Assembly: GCF_938045205.1 (NCBI RefSeq)
Contig: NZ_CALIMY010000128.1
Location: forward strand, 1-10,927
From: an uncultured Campylobacter sp.
GTDB lineage: Bacteria; Campylobacterota; Campylobacteria; Campylobacterales; Campylobacteraceae
Direction of reading: 5' to 3'
DNA length: 10,927 nt
This document shows, in pieces, positions 1 to 6,935 of the stretch. Numbering within the stretch: the first letter of the stretch is position 1; the number at the start of each line of letters is the position of its first letter. The notes beneath the pieces are model-generated. The model saw only the letters and a list, made by a program, of their open reading frames with translations, did not search any database and was not told the DNA's origin. A program made the translations under genes and the position numbers.

Positions 1-755
1 AAAAAATTACCGTTTTGCTGCCACCAGCCCACAGCGCTAGCACCGCCGGGGAGGCTTTTTTTGATACGCTCCAGATCCTTAAACGGATCGTTTGAAAAAA
101 CATGCACGCCGTCGAAAGTCCCCTCGTCGTAGCCCAAAATTTTAGCTAGATCGCTCGCGTCCGCGTAGGAATACGCCTTGTCGTAGGCGATCAGCCCCGA
201 GCTGAAATCCGCGCGCACATCAAAGCGCTTCATCTTAGGGATCAGCGCAAAGCCGCCAGGATCGCTCTTCGTAAAAATCATCGTGATCTTGCCGCCCTCA
301 TCCAGCATAAACTCATCTTTGATCCCGCGCCCTATCATGATGCCGTAATCCGTTAGATTGGCGTCTTTGGCGCCTGCCGCGACGACGGAGTTGATGCGCT
401 TCTCATCGTCTAAATTTACGCCGAAAATCAGCCCGCCCTCGAGCTTCTCGCCGCCTTTGGCGATGACTTGCGAGCTAATATACGGGCTAAAAATCAGATC
501 GGGGAAGTCCGCCCGCAGTCCCTCCACGTCGTCTTTTGAAATACCGCCGCGAAAGTGGCTGTGGATCGTGATCGGGTAGTTCATCGTAAATAGCTTGCGC
601 TCGAATTCTTTATCAAAGCCGTTCATTATCGCCATCGCGACGATCAGCACCGTAAGCCCCACGCCGACGCCCAAGAACGCAAGCAGCGCCGAAAGCGTAA
701 TGAAGGGCTGAGAGCGATCGAATCTGAGATATTTGAATAATAAATACTTTACCAA
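1..755 (-). CDS. LolC/LolE-family ABC transporter permease, N-terminal part (cut by window edge)
   Basis: Reading the minus strand from a TTG at 755-753 gives 251 uninterrupted residues that run off the left edge. The start is chosen because AAGGA (767-763) lies 7 nt upstream; an in-frame GTG at 779-777 has no such site. The protein opens with a short basic cytoplasmic stretch (LFKYLRFDRSQPF), then one long hydrophobic segment at about residues 18-44 ending in VAMAIMNGFDKEFE. A soluble stretch follows (TMNYPITIHSH, later an IFGV segment). This is the usual plan of LolC/LolE/MacB-type permeases: one helix, a large periplasmic domain, then three helices, which here would lie beyond the edge, with about 150 residues missing. 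Known role of the family: with the ATPase LolD it extracts lipoproteins from the inner membrane for LolA. In C. jejuni I recall a homologue (Cj0941c) directly after secA, as here. The family is fairly certain; whether to call it LolC, LolE or a single LolF-like subunit is not. Confidence 0.85.
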   Translation of the reverse strand, partial: MVKYLLFKYLRFDRSQPFITLSALLAFLGVGVGLTVLIVAMAIMNGFDKEFERKLFTMNYPITIHSHFRGGISKDDVEGLRADFPDLIFSPYISSQVIAKGGEKLEGGLIFGVNLDDEKRINSVVAAGAKDANLTDYGIMIGRGIKDEFMLDEGGKITMIFTKSDPGGFALIPKMKRFDVRADFSSGLIAYDKAYSYADASDLAKILGYDEGTFDGVHVFSNDPFKDLERIKKSLPGGASAVGWWQQNGNF

Positions 756-768
756 AAAGCCGTCCTTG

Positions 769-814
769 TAAAATTTCACATAAAATTTAGCGCTAAATTC
801 TATGTGAAATTTTA
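769..814. repeat. 46-bp near-perfect palindrome abutting the permease ribosome-binding site
   Basis: Arms 769-791 and 792-814 are complementary at 22 of 23 positions, the only mismatch being 783/800; the centre is TTTAGCGCTAAA. On the minus strand it would form a long hairpin in the mRNA leader ending 1-2 nt before the AAGGA of the permease gene. It could therefore affect translation or transcript stability. It may equally be just one member of the AT-rich palindromes that fill the spacers here. Confidence 0.7.
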
Positions 815-818
815 AGTA

Positions 819-842
819 TTTTGGAATTTTAAAATTCCAAAA
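819..842. repeat. 24-bp perfect AT-rich palindrome
   Basis: The sequence is symmetrical about 830/831 with core GGAATTTTAAAATTCC, and every one of the 12 pairs matches. It contains the 12-mer AATTTTAAAATT that recurs in other spacers of the window. Only four G/C bases are present, so a hairpin would be weak. Confidence 0.7.
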
Positions 843-1201
843 ACGGGTTCTGCGCCTTCAAATATGAAAACTCCGGCGGGCTTTGAAAATTTAAAATCAC
901 GCCGAAATCTATTTATACGCAATGAAATTCGCCCCCAAGATATCCGATACGGCAAATCAAACATATCGTCTTGCCAAAACCTCGAAATTTTAAACCCGAA
1001 TTCTAAATTTTAAAATTTCAAACGCCTCAAAATTTTAAAATTTTAGAAATTTCAAATCTTTTAGAATTTTGAAATTCTTAAAATTTAAAGGCGGAGTCTG
1101 CTTGCAAGCTCGCCCGCATCGCATAAATTTAAAATTTCAAATGCCGCGCAGTGGCCTAGCCGCGCACTAAATTTAAGTATCACGCGCTGATTGGCTTGCG
1201 T

Positions 1202-1249
1202 TTTGCCACATGGTGCGCCGAAACAGCACCTTGAAAAATATGTGGCAAA
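1202..1249. other. GC-containing bulged stem-loop of unknown function
   Basis: TTTGCCACAT (1202-1211) is the exact complement of ATGTGGCAAA (1240-1249). Directly inside it, GGTGC (1212-1216) pairs with GCACC (1226-1230), leaving a 9-nt loop and a one-sided 9-nt bulge (1231-1239). That gives 15 perfect pairs in two stacked helices. It differs in composition from the AT-rich palindromes around it. Neither strand has a T-run after the stem, so it is not a typical intrinsic terminator. It might be part of a small RNA or a protein-binding site; nothing in the sequence decides which. Confidence 0.5.
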
Positions 1250-1262
1250 GCATCGGGTACGC

Positions 1263-1284
1263 TTTGAAATTTTAAAATTTCAAA
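1263..1284. repeat. 22-bp perfect palindrome, same core as other spacer palindromes
   Basis: All 11 pairs about 1273/1274 match (half-site TTTGAAATTTT). The core AATTTTAAAATT (1268-1279) is shared with the palindrome at 819-842 and with copies at 1006, 1031, 6874, 7851 and 10829. Confidence 0.65.
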
Positions 1285-1331
1285 ACTAAAATTTTACCCT
1301 ATCGCGCAGCTTTGCGCGCCGTTCATGCCGC

Positions 1332-1578
1332 CTCGCGATCAAGACCCTTTAAAATTTTTTATGGTGCTCTCGCTCGCGACTGATCCGTTAAATACGAAAG
1401 CGAGGCAAAGGTCAAAAAGAGCCACACGCAATCTCGCGATCAAGCCTCTTTTAAAATTTTATGACGCTCCGCCCTCGACCGATCCGCCAAATACAAAAGC
1501 AAGGTCGAAAAGCGCCGATCGCGTAATACTCGCAATCAAGATCACCGATCGCGCGATACTTACGACCGATCGCCGCGC
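1332..1578. repeat. Degenerate ~100-bp tandem repeat, about 2.5 copies
   Basis: CTCGCGATCAAG occurs at 1332 and 1433, with CTCGCAATCAAG at 1529. TTTTAAAATTTTATG-like text precedes 1361 and 1461. GATCCG followed by AAATAC and AAAGC occurs from 1382 and from 1481. The spacing drifts from 101 to 96 bp, as expected of an old tandem duplication with small indels. The third copy is partial and grades into three CCGATCGC sites (1516, 1543, 1565) just after the secA stop. No conserved protein reading is seen. Confidence 0.6.
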
Positions 1579-4197
1579 CTACCTTGCAAAGCCGCCTTTT
1601 TTCGGACCGCCCTTGCCGTGGCAGTCTTTGTATTTTTTGCCGCTGCCGCAAGGGCAAGGATCGTTTCGCTTAGGCTTTTTGTCGCCAAACTCGTCTGAGC
1701 CCTTTAGCTGCGCTTCATTCGTGCTTGCGGCGGCGAGTTCTTTGGCGTTTGAGCTCTCCATACGCTCCTGCATCGCACGCTGCTCGGCTTCGATCTCCTC
1801 CCTGGATTTGAACTGGATCGAATGCAGCAAGCGGATGCTGTCGGATTTGAGGCGCATTACAAGCTCCATAAAAAGATTGTAGCTCTCCTTTTTATACTCT
1901 GTAAGCGGGTCTTTGTGGTTGTAGCCGCGAAGTCCGATGCCCGCTTTTAGGATATCCATCTGATACAGATGCTCTCTCCAGTCGCGATCGACGATCTGCA
2001 GATAAAGCATCTTTTCGATACTTTTGCGCTGCTGCGGATCGATCGGCGACATCTTGTTTTCATACGAAACGGCAAGCGCGCCGATGATCTTTTCTTTCAG
2101 CTCCTTGAAATCATCGACCTTCTCAAGCTCGCTATTTTCGAGCACCTCGCCCGTTTCTTGAGCGATTTTGGCGACGATCGGGAATTTATCGACCTCTTTG
2201 ATATTTGCGCCGTCGAAAATTTCAAGCTCCTCAAGCACGCTAGATATATACTCTTCGCGGTTTTGGATGATTTTATCTTTCAGATCGTAGTCGGGGTCCA
2301 AAAGCTCGTTGCGATATTTATAGATCGTCTTGCGCTGCTCGTTTGCGACGTCGTCGTATTCTAAGATATTTTTACGCGCTTCAAAATGCAGGCTCTCGAC
2401 CTTTTTCTGCGCGTTCTCTACTGCGCGCGAAACCATGCCTGATTCAATATGCTCGCCATCTTTCAAACCTAAGCGATCCATGATATTTTTAATCTTGTCA
2501 CTACCAAAAATTCTAAGTAGATTGTCCTCCAGACTCAAGAAAAACCTACTCTCGCCCGGATCGCCCTGGCGTCCGCTTCGGCCGCGAAGTTGGTTGTCGA
2601 TACGACGACTTTCGTGGCGCTCGGTACCTAAAATATATAGCCCGCCCAAAGCGCGCACTTCGTCGTCTATGCGGATATCCACGCCACGTCCTGCCATATT
2701 CGTAGCGATCGTTACCGCGCCCTTTACGCCCGCGTCTTTGATGATCTGCGCTTCGCGCTCGTGATTTTTGGCGTTCAGCACGGAGTGCGCGATGTTTTCT
2801 CTGACCAAAAGCTCGTGCAACTTCTCGCTCTTTTCGATCGACGCCGTACCCACGAGCACGGGCTGACCTTTGGAATTTAGCCGCTTGATCTCATTTATGA
2901 CGGCGTCAAATTTCTCGCGCTCGGTCTTGTAGATAAGATCGTTTTGATCCTTTCTGATAACCGGCACGTTTGTAGGGATCGAGACCACTTCGAGTTTGTA
3001 AATTTGAGAAAATTCCGTAGCTTCCGTCTGCGCCGTACCCGTCATGCCGGCGAGCTTCTCGTAAAGGCGGAAGTAGTTTTGAAAGGTAATGTCGGCAAGA
3101 GTTTGGCTCTCCTCTTGGATCTGCACACCCTCTTTAGCTTCAAGCGCCTGATGCAAGCCTTCGCTAAATCTGCGACCCTCGCTCAGACGCCCAGTAAATT
3201 CATCCACGATTACGACCTGTCCGTCGCGCACGACGTAGTGCACATCCTTTTCAAATAGATAATTTGCCTTAAGTGCTTGATCAAGGTAGTGGCTAAGCAC
3301 GGCATTTTCGAGACTATAGAGATTATCGACGCCAAAAAGCTTCTCAGCTTTTGAAATTCCTGCCTCCGTGATCAAAACGGCGCGGTTCTTCTCATCTACG
3401 GTAAAATCGCCCGTAGCTTTGCCTTTCGGATCGGCTGGCGCCTCGCCGCGGATCATTTGGCGAGCTACTTCGTTTGCCTTGATGTAGCCGTCTAGAGTGC
3501 GGTTCGTAGGGCCAGAGATGATAAGTGGCGTCCTGGCTTCGTCGATTAAAATACTATCAACTTCATCGACGATTACGAAATGATGCCCGCGTTGCACCTT
3601 TTCATCCGCGCTAAATTTCATATTATCGCGCAGGTAGTCAAAGCCGAACTCGTTGTTTGTGCCGTACGTAATATCGCACGCGTATGCGGCCTTGCGCTTG
3701 GCGTCATCGTATTCTCCGCCTACGATCACACCGGTGCTAAGCCCTAAAAATTCATATAGCTCACCCATCTGCGCGGCATCGCGCTTAGCTAGGTAGTCGT
3801 TTACGGTTACGACATGCACACCCTTGCCCTCCATCGCATTTAGCACTACCGCCAAAGTCGCTACGAGGGTCTTTCCTTCGCCCGTTTTCATCTCGGCAAT
3901 CGCGCCGTCGTTTAGCACCAAACCACCTATTAGCTGAACGTCGAAGTGGCGCATATTTAGCACTCTTTTGCCCGCCTCTCGCACGATAGCAAACACTTCG
4001 TTAAGCACGTCGTCCGTGCTCTTTTCGCCCGCGCGAACTTGCGCTCTTAACGCTTCAAATTCCGCCTTAAGCGTCGCATCGTCCATCGCCGCGTAGTTTT
4101 CTTCAAGCGCACTGATCTGCGCTGCGCGCTTGGCGTATTGTTTGACGATCCTATCGTTTTTAGTACCGAAAATCCCATGGATGACCTTTTTAAACAT
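1579..4197 (-). CDS. secA: Preprotein translocase ATPase SecA
   Basis: SecA is the motor of Sec export: it binds preproteins and pushes them through SecYEG by ATP hydrolysis. At 872 residues the protein is full length. Visible motifs in order: Walker A MKTGEGKT (103-110); Walker B with VDEVD (210-214) followed by LIDEARTPLIISG (217-229); VDEFTGR (331-337) and GMTGTA (384-389); the second nucleotide-binding fold with TNMAGRGVDI (499-508) and QLRGRSGRQGD (536-546); and a C-terminal zinc site CPCGSGKKYKDCH, with Cys848, Cys850, Cys859 and His860, which in other bacteria serves SecB or phospholipid contact. Most SecAs have GRGTDI; Val506 here is, I believe, common in this phylum. AAGG lies 6 nt before the ATG. 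The gene diverges from lolA, and downstream after a long spacer is the LolC/E-like permease, so export and lipoprotein sorting genes sit together. It is intact and probably essential. Confidence 0.98.
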   Translation of the reverse strand: MFKKVIHGIFGTKNDRIVKQYAKRAAQISALEENYAAMDDATLKAEFEALRAQVRAGEKSTDDVLNEVFAIVREAGKRVLNMRHFDVQLIGGLVLNDGAIAEMKTGEGKTLVATLAVVLNAMEGKGVHVVTVNDYLAKRDAAQMGELYEFLGLSTGVIVGGEYDDAKRKAAYACDITYGTNNEFGFDYLRDNMKFSADEKVQRGHHFVIVDEVDSILIDEARTPLIISGPTNRTLDGYIKANEVARQMIRGEAPADPKGKATGDFTVDEKNRAVLITEAGISKAEKLFGVDNLYSLENAVLSHYLDQALKANYLFEKDVHYVVRDGQVVIVDEFTGRLSEGRRFSEGLHQALEAKEGVQIQEESQTLADITFQNYFRLYEKLAGMTGTAQTEATEFSQIYKLEVVSIPTNVPVIRKDQNDLIYKTEREKFDAVINEIKRLNSKGQPVLVGTASIEKSEKLHELLVRENIAHSVLNAKNHEREAQIIKDAGVKGAVTIATNMAGRGVDIRIDDEVRALGGLYILGTERHESRRIDNQLRGRSGRQGDPGESRFFLSLEDNLLRIFGSDKIKNIMDRLGLKDGEHIESGMVSRAVENAQKKVESLHFEARKNILEYDDVANEQRKTIYKYRNELLDPDYDLKDKIIQNREEYISSVLEELEIFDGANIKEVDKFPIVAKIAQETGEVLENSELEKVDDFKELKEKIIGALAVSYENKMSPIDPQQRKSIEKMLYLQIVDRDWREHLYQMDILKAGIGLRGYNHKDPLTEYKKESYNLFMELVMRLKSDSIRLLHSIQFKSREEIEAEQRAMQERMESSNAKELAAASTNEAQLKGSDEFGDKKPKRNDPCPCGSGKKYKDCHGKGGPKKGGFAR

Positions 4198-4228
4198 CTC
4201 AAACCTTAGTTTTAAATTTTAACCGCGC

Positions 4229-4234
4229 ATATTA
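4229..4234 (-). promoter_or_regulatory. Possible secA promoter -10 (TAATAT)
   Basis: On the minus strand TAATAT lies about 30 nt before the secA start, in the 119-bp divergent region, with T/A-rich sequence upstream as is usual for Campylobacter vegetative promoters, which lack a fixed -35. The match to TATAAT is weak and other AT-rich hexamers nearby could serve. Confidence 0.3.
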
Positions 4235-4278
4235 ACATATTTTTAGTTTCTATTTAATTAAATCCTAGAAAAACGGCT

Positions 4279-4284
4279 ATAATA
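4279..4284 (+). promoter_or_regulatory. lolA promoter -10 (TATAAT)
   Basis: A perfect TATAAT sits 32 bp before the lolA ATG, after an AT-rich stretch (4240-4265). This fits the Campylobacter sigma-70 type, in which the -10 is strong and the -35 is replaced by periodic AT tracts. It would place the transcript start near 4290. The lolA ribosome site (AAAGG, 4304-4308) follows. This promoter probably also serves the phosphatase gene. Confidence 0.65.
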
Positions 4285-4316
4285 CGCGCAAATTTTCAAA
4301 AATAAAGGCAAAATTT

Positions 4317-4829
4317 ATGAAAAAAACTCTTATTTCTTTAGCGGCAAGCTGCATTTTTGCATTCGCAAGCGGGATAGAATTCAACACTCTGAGCGCAAAT
4401 TTTTCGCAAACCGTGCAGAGCGACGATGCGAAAATCAGCTACGGCGGCGATTTTAGCGCCACGAAAGAGCACGCCGTGTGGCATTACAAGACCCCTACGA
4501 TAAAAAATATATTTTTTAGTTTCACAAAGGTCGTCGTAATCGAGCCCGAACTCGAGCAGGCCATCATCACGAATATCAAAGAAACGCCAAATTTAACCGC
4601 GATCCTAGCGAACGCAAAGCCAAATAAAAACGGCGTTTATGAGGCGAGCTTCGACGATGTGAAATATCTCATCGAGCTAAAGGGCGATTTGCCTAGCAAG
4701 ATCAGCTATACTGACAAAATGGACAATAAGGTCGTCATCAATCTAAGCAATGTCCGCAAAAACGCGCCGGTAAACGAGGCGATCTTCAAGCCGGCAATTC
4801 CGAAAAACTACGATATCATCACGCAGTAG
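4317..4829 (+). CDS. lolA: Periplasmic outer-membrane lipoprotein carrier protein LolA
   Basis: LolA takes lipoproteins released by the Lol ABC transporter and carries them across the periplasm. The 170-residue product starts with a clear Sec signal peptide (MKK, hydrophobic core 5-17, cleavage likely around A17/S18). The mature part opens with a motif of the family, LSANFSQTV (24-32). It continues with the alternating YGGDFSATKEHAVWHY and VVVIEPELEQAII strands of the LolA half-barrel, which forms the hydrophobic lipid-binding cavity. The start has AAAGG 8 nt upstream. It is divergent from secA, an arrangement I recall from C. jejuni (Cj0942c/Cj0943). LolB, the usual receptor, is not known from this phylum, so how LolA unloads is unclear in general; no LolB candidate is in the window. 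The next gene begins 6 bp after its stop, so the two are probably co-transcribed. Confidence 0.93.
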   Translation: MKKTLISLAASCIFAFASGIEFNTLSANFSQTVQSDDAKISYGGDFSATKEHAVWHYKTPTIKNIFFSFTKVVVIEPELEQAIITNIKETPNLTAILANAKPNKNGVYEASFDDVKYLIELKGDLPSKISYTDKMDNKVVINLSNVRKNAPVNEAIFKPAIPKNYDIITQ

Positions 4830-4835
4830 GCGCGC

Positions 4836-5396
4836 GTGAGGCTACTTTTCGTCTGTCACGGCAACATCTGCCGCTCGCCGATGGCGCAGTCCGTGATGCA
4901 AAATTTTATTAATCAAAGCGAACTTAAAGCGCGCGTGAGCGTAAATTCCGCGGCGACGCACACCGACGAGATCGGCTCGCCGCCCTATTACGAAACGCAG
5001 CGCGTGCTAAAAGAGCAAAAGGTGCCGCTCGTAGTGCATCGCGCCGTGCAGGTCACGCCCACAGACTACGAGCACTACGATCTAATTCTTTGCATGGATG
5101 ATGAAAATATGCGCTCGCTGGGGCAAATTTTTCGCGGCAAGGATATGGCTAAGGTAAAATTTCTTTTGGAATTTGCAGGGGAAAATTTTACAGACTGCGA
5201 TGCGCGAAATTTCAAAGGCTCAGCAAAGCAAACCGACTTAAATTTAAAAGACACCGGTTCAAATTTAACCGGCTCCGAACGCCTACAAATCGCAGATCCA
5301 TACTACACGCGCGATTTTGAGCGCTGCTACGCAGATATCAAGCGCGGCTGCGAGGGGCTCTTACGATACATTAAAAATTCAGACGGAATTTGCTAA
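4836..5396 (+). CDS. Low-molecular-weight protein tyrosine phosphatase, with an extra segment
   Basis: The N-terminus carries the family signature CHGNICRS: nucleophile Cys7, phosphate-binding Arg13, and Ser14. The general-acid loop is ADPYY with Asp154. NSAATHTDEIGSPP (37-50) and LILCMDDENM (83-92) also match the fold. Such enzymes remove phosphate from phosphotyrosine, often on tyrosine kinases or exported polysaccharide machinery; the substrate here is unknown. The start is GTG at 4836, which leaves only one residue before the beta strand leading to Cys7; the ribosome site is weak (TAGG within the lolA stop region), suggesting coupling to lolA. At 186 residues it is about 30 longer than usual. 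The excess lies at about residues 115-150, just before the acid loop, in a Lys/Asn/Gly/Ser-rich stretch whose DNA contains several AAATTT motifs and a small inverted repeat (CCGGTT 5254-5259, AACCGG 5267-5272). All catalytic residues are kept, so activity is likely. Confidence 0.9.
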   Translation: MRLLFVCHGNICRSPMAQSVMQNFINQSELKARVSVNSAATHTDEIGSPPYYETQRVLKEQKVPLVVHRAVQVTPTDYEHYDLILCMDDENMRSLGQIFRGKDMAKVKFLLEFAGENFTDCDARNFKGSAKQTDLNLKDTGSNLTGSERLQIADPYYTRDFERCYADIKRGCEGLLRYIKNSDGIC

Positions 5397-5399
5397 AAT
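5391..5399 (+). promoter_or_regulatory. Possible extended -10 promoter for the fxsA-like/hemC pair
   Basis: TGCTAAAAT is an extended -10 pattern (TG, one base, TAAAAT). It overlaps the stop codon of the phosphatase gene and lies 63 bp before the FxsA-family ATG. The 65-bp gap with its own good ribosome site (CAAGGA, 5450-5455) suggests a fresh transcription start rather than simple read-through. Confidence 0.4.
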
Positions 5400-5461
5400 C
5401 CGCGATTAAATTTTAGCGTCTTTAAAGAGGCGCGGCTTAAAGTGATAATTCAAGGAAAAAT

Positions 5462-5914
5462 ATGTTTAGGCTCTTGATCGTTCCATATCTGATAATTGAG
5501 GCATTTACGACCTATTATTTCGTAAGCGCAAACGGCTTCGCGGCATATGCGGTAGAGATCGTCATAAGCGCGATTTTAGGCGGTTACGTCGTAGCAAACC
5601 GCTCGTGGATGGGCTTTTTTAATCTAATGAAAATCTCGCCGAAAGAAATTTTAAGCGGCGTAGGCTTCGTCGTAGGCGGCGTTTTTCTCATTGCACCGGG
5701 TATTTTCGGCGATATTTTAGGCGTTTGCATAATCACCGCGTCATTTTACTGCGTCACCAGCGACGTGCCTAAATTTAACGCTAGCAGCGAAAATTCCGAA
5801 AAAAAAGAGCGAAAATTTTGGCGACGTAGCCGCGCAAACGACGACGTCATCGACGTAGAAGTGATCGAGGAGAACGAAATCGAGATTCGAAAAAGCATAG
5901 GAGAGGAAAAATGA
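5462..5914 (+). CDS. fxsA: FxsA-family inner-membrane protein
   Basis: The protein has 150 residues. The first ~98 are very hydrophobic, with probable membrane segments at about 3-22, 27-45 and 66-98 (the last probably a re-entrant or double pass). The family hallmark is the GGVFLIAPGIFGDILG stretch (72-87), matching the Leu-rich PG..tDilG motif of FxsA/YtzA-type proteins. The tail (about 105-150) is charged and cytoplasmic: first basic (KKERKFWRRSR), then acidic (DDVIDVEVIEENEIEIR). E. coli FxsA is known for relieving phage F exclusion of T7 when overproduced; its ordinary role is not known. AAGGA precedes the ATG by 6 nt. Its TGA overlaps the hemC ATG by 4 bp (ATGA), so the two are translationally coupled. 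The same pairing occurs, as I recall, in C. jejuni (Cj0544-hemC). Family membership is fairly sure, function unknown. Confidence 0.85.
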   Translation: MFRLLIVPYLIIEAFTTYYFVSANGFAAYAVEIVISAILGGYVVANRSWMGFFNLMKISPKEILSGVGFVVGGVFLIAPGIFGDILGVCIITASFYCVTSDVPKFNASSENSEKKERKFWRRSRANDDVIDVEVIEENEIEIRKSIGEEK

Positions 5915-6840
5915 AAAATTTGATTATCGCTACGCGCGGCAGCGTGCTTGCGCTGTGGCAGAGCGAGCACATCGCATCGCTACTTAACGCCCGCGGCATC
6001 CAAGCGCAGCTAAAAAGCATGAAAACCAAAGGCGATAAAATTTTGGATACGCCGCTTGCAAAGATCGGTGGCAAGGGGCTTTTTACGAAAGAGCTTGAGG
6101 AGAGTATGCTTCGCGGCGAAGCACACATCGCAGTGCATAGTCTAAAGGACGTGCCCGTGGAGTTTCCACAAGGGCTCGTACTGGCGGCGATCTGCGCGCG
6201 CGAAGATGTGCGCGATGCGATGATCAGCGAAAAATACTCTAAATTCGGCGAGCTGCCCCACGGCGCGAAAGTCGGCACTACGAGCCTTCGCCGCAAGATG
6301 CAGCTACTTAGCATGCGACCTGATTTAAAGATAATCTCCTTGCGCGGCAACGTCCAAACTCGCCTGCGAAAGCTCAAAGACGGGGAATTCGATGCGATTA
6401 TCTTGGCGATGGCGGGCATCAACCGATTAAATTTGCGCGCCGAGGTAAAGCACGTAGCGCCCTTTGAAATCTCGCAGATGATCCCCGCGATGGGGCAAGG
6501 AGCGCTCGGCATCGAGGCAGTGGACGAGCCGCAAATCCTGCACGCGATAGAATTTTTAAAAGATGAGCGCGCGATCATCGAAACGACCGTAGAGCGGGAT
6601 TTTGTCAGGGTTTTAGAGGGCGGCTGCCAGGTGCCGATTGGCATCAACGCGCGCCTTGACGGCGAAAATATCCACATCAGCGCGATAGTGGGTCTACCCG
6701 ACGGCAGCGAGAGTATCCGCCAAGACATCGTCGCGCAAAAATCGCAATACCAAAGCGTAGGCACCGAGCTTGCGCGAGTTTTTATCGAAAATGGCGCAAA
6801 GCAGCTTCTCGCGCGCGCCGAGGAGATGGCGAGCCTATAA
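5911..6840 (+). CDS. hemC: Hydroxymethylbilane synthase (porphobilinogen deaminase)
   Basis: This enzyme joins four porphobilinogens into hydroxymethylbilane, the linear tetrapyrrole that leads to uroporphyrinogen III and heme; it is cytoplasmic. The 309-residue length is typical. Motifs seen: ATRGSVLALWQ (7-17), GGKGLFTKELE (53-63), AVHSLKDVP (74-82) with the catalytic Asp80, GTTSLRR (122-128), LRGNVQTRL (144-152), MGQGALGIE (194-202), and EGGCQVPIG (236-244), in which Cys239 carries the dipyrromethane cofactor. The ATG lies in the overlap with the FxsA-family gene and is preceded by GGAGAGG. Nothing in the sequence is damaged or unusual. Other heme genes are not in the window. Confidence 0.97.
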   Translation: MKNLIIATRGSVLALWQSEHIASLLNARGIQAQLKSMKTKGDKILDTPLAKIGGKGLFTKELEESMLRGEAHIAVHSLKDVPVEFPQGLVLAAICAREDVRDAMISEKYSKFGELPHGAKVGTTSLRRKMQLLSMRPDLKIISLRGNVQTRLRKLKDGEFDAIILAMAGINRLNLRAEVKHVAPFEISQMIPAMGQGALGIEAVDEPQILHAIEFLKDERAIIETTVERDFVRVLEGGCQVPIGINARLDGENIHISAIVGLPDGSESIRQDIVAQKSQYQSVGTELARVFIENGAKQLLARAEEMASL

Positions 6841-6935
6841 AAGGTGAAATTTACGGAGTTTTAAAATTTACAAAATTTTAAAATTTCTAGAATTTATGGA
6901 CTTTTTAAATTTATAAAATTTCAAAAGGCTAAATT
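6841..6935 (+). other. AT-rich spacer after hemC
   Basis: This 95-bp gap is built almost wholly of AAATTT and TTTTAAAA words, including the shared 12-mer AATTTTAAAATT at 6874-6885. No T-tract terminator is seen. The only functional signal is AAAAGG (6923-6928) for the next gene. Possible promoters cannot be told apart from the background here. Confidence 0.5.

Larger units (their letters stand above)
756..1578. other. 823-bp gene-free spacer between secA and the permease gene
   Basis: I see no credible gene here. Open frames in it are short or run antisense into the end of secA. The left half (769-1090) is made of AAATTT/TTTTAAAA-rich inverted repeats. The middle (1200-1320) holds a GC-rich bulged hairpin, a 22-bp palindrome and a small stem (CGCGCA 1303-1308 with TGCGCG 1313-1318). 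The right part (1332-1578) is a decayed tandem repeat rich in CCGATCGC. As I recall, these two genes are adjacent in other campylobacters, so the spacer looks like a site where repeat DNA accumulated. No minus-strand terminator with a T-run is evident after the secA stop, so read-through from secA into the permease gene remains possible. Confidence 0.6.

Noticed and set aside
358..579. Plus-strand 73-codon frame
   Set aside because: Antisense to the permease gene, whose minus-strand frame is uninterrupted and family-like.
1202..1316. tRNA gene or riboswitch in the secA-permease spacer
   Set aside because: No cloverleaf, T-loop GTTCRA or known riboswitch core could be matched; only simple stems are present.
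1451..1657. Minus-strand 68-codon frame
   Set aside because: It overlaps the SecA C-terminus out of frame and then reads the tandem repeat; no sign of selection as protein.
1325..1882. Plus-strand open frame of 185 codons across the secA 3' end
   Set aside because: More than half is antisense to the conserved zinc-binding end of SecA; the rest is the tandem repeat. No ribosome site and no protein-like composition.
5847..6764. Minus-strand open frame of 305 codons
   Set aside because: It lies antisense to hemC, which has all its family motifs; long antisense frames are common in GC-rich coding DNA. The Ser/Arg-rich product is typical of such shadows.
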